Origin: Pleurodeles waltl
Lineage: Eukaryota > Chordata > Amphibia > Caudata > Salamandridae
Length of the DNA: 64,000 bases
NCBI RefSeq assembly: GCF_031143425.1
Contig: NC_090444.1
Span: 1,536,598,782 to 1,536,662,781, forward strand
Reading direction: 5' to 3'
The notes under the pieces were generated by a model that saw nothing but the letters and a program-made list of their open reading frames with translations, did no database searches and was not told the origin of the DNA. Every line of letters begins with the position of its first letter. The first letter of the stretch is position 1. Position numbers and translations under genes: made by a program. Shown here one piece after another: positions 58,376-64,000 of this stretch.

Positions 58376-58847
58376 TTTTTTAAATACACTGCACCCTGAC
58401 ATATGGACTGGTTAAGGCCTACGGTAGGAGTCACCTGTATGCACTAAAAAAAGAAGGTTTAGGCCTGATAAAAAGTTTATTTTGCCAGGTCAAAATGGCA
58501 GTTTAAAACTCCACACAGGCTGCAATGGCAGACCTGAGATTTAGTTTAAAAATGGCTACATAAGTGAGTGGGACAGTATGTGTGCAAGCCCACTAGTGGC
58601 ATTTAACTTATAGGTCTTTGGTACATGTAGTACCACTCTGATAGGGACTTAAAACTAAAGTAAGTGTGCCAATTGGGTGTAAGCCAATTTTATGACGTTT
58701 GAACGAGTGTGTACATGCATGTTAGTGCTAATCAGCAGTAGTAATGTTCACAGACTTTTAAAGCAAACATGCACTAATTGCAGCAAAACAGGAGGGAAGA
58801 AGGCAAAAACATTGAGTGAAGGCCACCCTAGGCTGTCACCTCTAACA

Positions 58848-61159
58848 AGTAGGTCCTGCTCTCTCTTGGGAAATCGCTTCAGCTTATGCTGTAGAGAGGC
58901 TTGTTAGAATAAAGGGTTTGTTTCAATGGAGGGTGTTTACCTGTGGTGCCTTGGGGACACCAGTGAACCCTCAAACTGCAGACCAGCTGTAGTCCTTCAA
59001 GCACTTGAATCTTATGATAGGAAGACAGAGCAGTCCACAGCTCACTAAAGGTGGAGCTGGCCAAAAACTCCGACTTCAGCAAAAAAGCAACAATAATTCT
59101 CAGGAAATAAATATCCAACCAGCTCTATTACTTTACAAAATCTCAAAAAGTACTATTATGTAGAAACAGATAGGTACTGCACACAAATTTATAAATATAT
59201 ACCAAATTACAGTGGGTTAAATAATTTGTAAGTCTTCGCAAGGGACACTACTGGAATTGGCTAGGTCCCAATCACTTGCACTTAAGATCTGTCAGAGGTA
59301 GTGACTAACCACACAAACCTTGTTGGTTGCAATAATCGGTGAGTTTCTATATGAGAATTTACTTCCTTACAAGATCTATCATCTTTACCAAATACTTAAC
59401 ACTATCAAATGAAGTCTTCTTCTAAGTTGAACCACGAAGGCCTACTACCTTTATAATAACTTTCCTTAATGACTAAACAAGTGTTTACTTTGATATCAGG
59501 CTCTAACTAAAGAGCTGAACAACATTTTAGTCAGACAAAAAGTGATTAAAATAAAGGCTGTCTCAGAAGACCTAAAGATCCAAAATGGCCATAGCTTGAG
59601 AAAACAAAGCGTAAAACATTAGGCTATGGTCTCTTGAGAGAAACCAACCATACTTTTGGACAGGCTCAAATTTACTTAAGAGAGCCACAAACTTTCTAAT
59701 TCTCCCCTTTTTGTTTATAGGTTGCCTAGCAACCAGTCAAGAATGACTTGGGGCTTCAATTGGCTCTCCCTATCTTGGCTTTAGGGCCATGAGTACAGCA
59801 AGGAAGAACACTTTCTGGAGTTTTGTTGCAGACACCTTAGTTCTCAGTCGTACGACATGTGTGGCATAGTCAAATTCACTCCAAGGCTGCTGACCCACCC
59901 ACCCATCTGCTGTCCTTGAGCTCTATGGGTTCTCTCAGGATTTGTCACCCTTTCATGCTCTCTTACCAACATCCGCATGGTACCCTGAATCCTCACAGAA
60001 TTTGGATGTTGCAATGCCAAGGGTACACAGATGGTGCACCAGGCAGGGAAACTTTCCCAGAATTACATGTTCAACTATGTCCCCGCTGTCTAACTACCAT
60101 CTTGAGCAGGCAACACAGCTTAAACCTCTAAATGGGTTTATATTTTAATAAGTGCCAGAAGTTTAAAGGAATTCAACACCTGGCTGGCTGTGGTTAGTGT
60201 TTTCTTTGGCTTACAACACACACACACTGCACCAGCACATTCTGATTGTGCAGTAGCAGCTCCCATGGTTGGGTTCTGTGCCTGCAATCCTTTCCTGCCA
60301 GGGAATCTTCCAAACTTCACCTTTACAGTGATACCCCACAGGTCTACCATGGTAGATCTGGCTCAGTGCCTGCAATGCCTAGTTACCCAGGCCTTAAGTC
60401 TCTTGCAGTGTGCACAACTGTCCACAATTATAAGATACTGCAGAGGGCCCACCTACAGTAAAGTACACCATGGCCCCTCCTTCCAGGCACTTCAGTTGGT
60501 CAGCTCCGCCTTAGACCCAGGAGAGAATCAGGGTCGGTTTCCAAGAACACACACCAGAAGTGAGAACAGAACCAACACTCCTGAAAGTATCTGGTTATTT
60601 TTCAAAGCTCCTACATGCAGTTGCCGCTGTCTAGTTTTGACATATAAGAGTAGTAGAGTTTTGATAGAAAGAGCATTTTTTGTTTTGCTAATAACTTTAG
60701 CGTTGGCCCCCATTGCTTAAAAAATAAATGAAAAATACAAAGAAGAGGACATGGTAGTGACACACTTACCCTGTAGTCATTGTGGAGGGTCCCGAGGGAC
60801 GCCCAAAGACTCCAATTTTTTTTTTTAAATCTGTGTTTTTTGCTTGTCGCAGTCCCACTGGACTACTGTGGGAGCAAGCACAGCCTGGTGAGGAACAGCC
60901 TGCTGTTCCGTTTCTCTATATGGTCACGGAGCTAGTGGCAATATTCGTATAATGCATAACAGACGTATTTTACCCCATATGTTTTTTTTCATCAAAATAT
61001 GATGTGAAATGTCTTGATTTCAGAAGCATAAAAGGCTGATTTGTTCTTTCTGGATTCCTCCTATATAGGGGATTCCAAAAGTCAGGGAGGAGTGCTTCAC
61101 TCACAAGTCATCTTGTCAACATGAAAGCGTAACTGTCATAAAACAGTCTTTTCAGTGAG
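58848..61159. other. No recognisable gene; unassigned sequence
   Basis: Includes an open plus-strand frame of about 176 codons at 60190-60720 with no recognisable motif and no ATG at its first codon. Nothing else was recognised. Confidence 0.5.
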
Positions 61160-63394
61160 TGTTAGAAATGGGGTGTTTGGTTGGCAGTCAGGTTACCCCC
61201 TGTCCAAGCAAGGACCCTCACTCTAGTCAGGGTAAAAGAGAATCACCCTCAGCTAACCCCTGCTTACCTCCTTGGTAGCTTTGCACGAGCAGCAGGCTTA
61301 ACTTCAGAGTGCTAGGTTTAAAGTATGGGTACCAACACACACAGTAACTTAATGAAAACACTACAAAATGACACAACACAGGTTTAGAAAAACAGAAAAT
61401 GTTTATCTAAACAAAACAAGACCAAAACGACAAAAATCCACAATACACAAGTCAAGTTATCACTAAAAATGCAAAAAGATTCTTCATGTCATTTTAGACA
61501 GAATGCTAATGCTGTTAGCGTGAAAATGTACCTTGGGTGCATCAAAAAAAAACCTGCACGGGCGAGTGTGCATCAAAAAGGGCTTGTGATCGGTCAATTT
61601 CACTCACAAGCGAGAACTTACGTTGTTTCTCCTTTATTCTGGTCAGCGTGCATCGTTTCTTCTCTCTGCAGGAGAGCGATGCGTCGAACCAGTCAGCACT
61701 CTCGGGTCCGGGCCGGCCTTGCGCTGTTTTTACACACACAACGGTGTTTGCGTCAGAAATCAAGCCACGCGATGATCCGAAAATCACGCAGCGCGGATTG
61801 CGATCTCACCAGCCTCCGTCAGCGATGCTGCATGTCGTTTCCCCAGCTCCGGGAGTCAATCTTCCGGTCGCGTTGCAGGCGAGCGTTGATTTTCAGCCAC
61901 GAAGCCGGCGGCGCATCGATTTTTCAGCTGCAGATCGGAGTTCCGGCGATCTTTTCCCCGCACTGCGGTCGTTGCGTGGATTTCTCCCTCTCGGGCTGCC
62001 AGCTTCTCCTTTCAGGGTCCCAGGAACTGGATGGGCACCACTTGGCATAGTAGGAGTCTCTCCAGAGACTCCAGGTGCTGGCAGGGAGAAGTCTTTGCTG
62101 TCCATGAGACTTCAAACAACAGGATGCAAGCTCTAAATCAAGCCCTTGGAGAGTTCTTCTCAAGATGGAAGGCACACAAGTCCAGTCTGTCCTATAGCAC
62201 AGGCAGAAGCAGCAACTGAAAGATAGCTCCACAAAGCACAGTCACAGGCAGGGTAGATTTTCTTCTTCAGCTCTTCAGCTCTTGTCCAGGCAGAGGTTAT
62301 TCTTGGTTTCCAGAAGTGTTCTAAAGTCTGTGGTTTTGGGTGCCCTTCTTAAACCCATTTTGTCCTTTGAAGTAGGCTTACTTCAAAGGAAAGTCTCTCT
62401 TGATTGTAAAATCCTGTCTTGCCCAGACCAGGCCCCAGACACACACCAGGCGGTAAGAGACTGCATTGTGTGAGGGCAGGCACAGCCCTTTCAGGAGTGA
62501 GTGGCCACTTCTCCCCTCCCTCCTAGCACAGATGGCTCATCAGGAAATGCAGACTATACCCCAGCTCCCTTTGTGTCACTTTCTAGTGAGAGGTGCAACC
62601 ACCCCAACTGTCAAACTGACCCAGACAGGGAATCCACAAACAGGCAGAGTCACAGAAATGGTTTAAACAAGAAAATGCTCACTTTTTAAAAGTGGCATTT
62701 TCAAACACACAATCATAAAATCAACTTTACTAAAATATGTATTTTTAAATTGTGAGCTCAGAGACCCCAAACTCCACATATCTATTTGCTTCCAAAGGGA
62801 ATCTACACTTTAATCAGATTTAAAGGTAGCCCCCATGTTAACCTATGAGAGGGACAGGCCTTGCAAAAGTGAAAATTGAATTTAGCAATATTTCACTGTC
62901 AGGACATATAAAACACATTACTGTATGTCCTACCTAACCATATACCATATACTGCACCCTGCCCTTGGGGCTACCTAGGGCCTACCTTAGGGGTATGTAA
63001 GAAAAGGGAAGGTGTAGGCCTGGCAAAGTCGAATTTACAGTTAAATACTGCACACACAGACACTGCAGTGGCAGGTCTGGGACATGATTACAGAGCTACT
63101 TATATGGGTGGCACAACCAGTGCTGCAGGCCCACAAGTAGCATTTCATTTACAGGCCCTGGGCACCTCTTGTGCACTTTACTAGGGGCTTACTAGTAAAT
63201 CAAATATGCCAGTCATGGATAAGCCAATTACATACACATTTTGTATAGGAGCACTTGCACTTTAGCACTGGTTAGCAGTGGTAAAGTGCCCAGAGTAACA
63301 AAAACAGCAAAAACAGAGTCCAGCACACATCAACAACCTGGGAAACAGAGGCATAATGTTAAGGGTGACCACGCCAAGGATGAAAAGTCTACCA
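61160..63394 (-). mobile_element. Solo LTR (2.2 kb), same superfamily
   Basis: It starts TGTTAGAAATGGGG and ends AAAAGTCTACCA. All shared modules are present in order, and it aligns with the solo LTR at 14970-17091 through most of its length. Flanking pentamers GTGAG (61155-61159) and TTGAG (63395-63399) differ by one base, a plausible aged target duplication. A CpG-richer centre lies near 61660-62000. It has no interior, so it formed by LTR-LTR recombination. Confidence 0.82.
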
Positions 63395-64000
63395 TTGAGT
63401 GAATTCTGTCAGGTCCAAGGATGTCCTAAGTTCTGAAATGGGTGTTGTTAGCACTTCTCTGCTGGACTGAAACGTTTTTCCATGAAAGGAAGACATCCAT
63501 TCCCTCAGTACAGAAGAGCGCTCCAAGCCATGTGATTGTTTTAATTTCTATGGGTACTAATAACTAAATGTTGAGATGTTAGACACTCCCGCTGCCCATG
63601 CCCCACTGTCCATTGCCAGACACAACCTGTCCATTGCCAGACACAGCCTGGGAGGGGAAAGTGATAAGACTGATAACGTAGAGAGAGCGCGTCAAATGAT
63701 ACTCACAGTATATAGTTATTTGCATTTGACACAATGCAGCCAGTGTGAAGTATGTGTCGTCCCCGTATCTGGAAATACACAGGTGCGTCTGGCAAAATCG
63801 AACCTTTTAAATAATTAATCAGCCGAAATGTGTATCTCCAGTGTTGCAGCTCTTTCCTGTAATGATGTAAATCAATACTCAGGCAAACTGCACGACACAG
63901 CTTAGCGCCTGGCAATCCTCCCCCCCAAATCAGCAGCTGGGTGCCAAGTTTTTAAAGAAACTCAAGAAAATGTTCACGCTTTGAATATTTTAAGACGAAG
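63395..64000. other. No recognisable gene; unassigned sequence
   Basis: Contains a small direct repeat 'gtccattgccagacacaac/gcctg' near 63608-63650. No coding or RNA feature was seen. Confidence 0.55.

Larger units (their letters stand above)
50715..58847 (-). mobile_element. Gmr1-like Ty3/gypsy retrotransposon, 3' truncated and decayed
   Basis: Reading the minus strand: 5' LTR (58847 to 55285), leader, gag, protease, integrase, reverse transcriptase, then truncation near 50715 before RNase H and the 3' LTR. Integrase upstream of RT is the Ty1/copia-like order known for the Gmr1 group of Ty3/gypsy elements in fish, amphibians and other deuterostomes (Goodwin and Poulter). All coding parts carry stops and frameshifts. 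It is the plausible relative of the enzyme source for the element at 30-39 kb. Confidence 0.8.
55285..58847 (-). repeat. 5' LTR of the Gmr1-like element, with internal insertions
   Basis: On the minus strand it starts TGTTAGAGGTGACAGCC (58847) and ends at 55285 (plus strand TGTAGGTAATTG). It carries the shared modules (aggcaatgtgtaaagtatt near 55435; ccaactttctaaaagtag near 56800; attttgccaggtcaaaatgg near 58480). About 1 kb of foreign sequence near 56900-57890 and an inverted LTR piece at 58070-58375 enlarge it from an expected 2.2 kb. Confidence 0.75.

Noticed and set aside
60190..60720. Plus-strand frame of 176 codons
   Set aside because: No ATG at the first codon, no recognised motif, no codon bias visible by eye and no neighbouring gene signals.

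Overview
The window looks like gene-desert DNA from a large, repeat-swollen vertebrate genome. The mix of Gmr1-type Ty3/gypsy LTR elements, L1-type LINEs, CR1-like LINE remnants, hAT miniature elements and GC-rich palindromic Harbinger-like MITEs suggests a salamander, most likely a newt (Pleurodeles-like); this assignment is an inference. I found no host protein-coding exon, tRNA, rRNA or CRISPR array that I can defend. Almost everything recognisable is mobile DNA, much of it nested.

Layout. 0-2 kb: a minus-strand LTR fragment. 2-8.6 kb: mostly unassigned, with a TA microsatellite, a TGTGAG-type minisatellite and a short hairpin. 8.66-17.49 kb: one decayed but nearly full-length L1 LINE (10-bp target duplication, YY1-like site at the 5' end, ORF1, ORF2, polyadenylation signal), split by three younger insertions: a palindromic element carrying a G-rich 71-bp minisatellite, a hAT MITE (8-bp duplication) and a 2.1-kb solo LTR (5-bp duplication). 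18.5-19 kb: CR1-like reverse transcriptase remnant. 20.0 kb: 171-bp near-perfect palindrome. 24.6-26.3 kb: LTR fragment next to a 630-bp Harbinger-like MITE. 26.9-28.1 kb: a fold-back element with about 381-bp inverted arms and a 15-bp direct repeat at its borders.

30.28-39.10 kb holds the most interesting object: an LTR retrotransposon with 2.2-kb LTRs (the 5' copy carries a later 628-bp MITE) and a 3.8-kb interior without protease, reverse transcriptase or integrase. The interior encodes an ORF with a SAP-like N-terminus. That ORF ends in G GGG GGG TGA, a textbook -1 slippery heptamer followed directly by a stop, and the -1 frame then opens into a long ORF made of about twelve 37-residue repeats, now carrying two nonsense codons. 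39.15 kb: a third Harbinger-like MITE. 40.9-41.7 kb: minus-strand CR1-like remnant. 44.5-50.7 kb: a second decayed L1 with a 1.07-kb hAT element inside ORF2.

50.7-58.85 kb is a minus-strand, 3'-truncated Gmr1-like element: 5' LTR, leader, gag (SAP-like N-terminus and SCAN-like capsid), protease, integrase, then reverse transcriptase. Integrase lies before RT, the Ty1/copia-like order that defines the Gmr1 group of Ty3/gypsy elements. Its leader just after the LTR matches that of the 30-39 kb element at the same offset, and the LTRs share a conserved block. I infer that the Gmr1-like family supplied the enzymes for the element lacking pol. 61.16-63.39 kb is another solo LTR. All coding regions except the first ORF of the 30-39 kb element are visibly broken.
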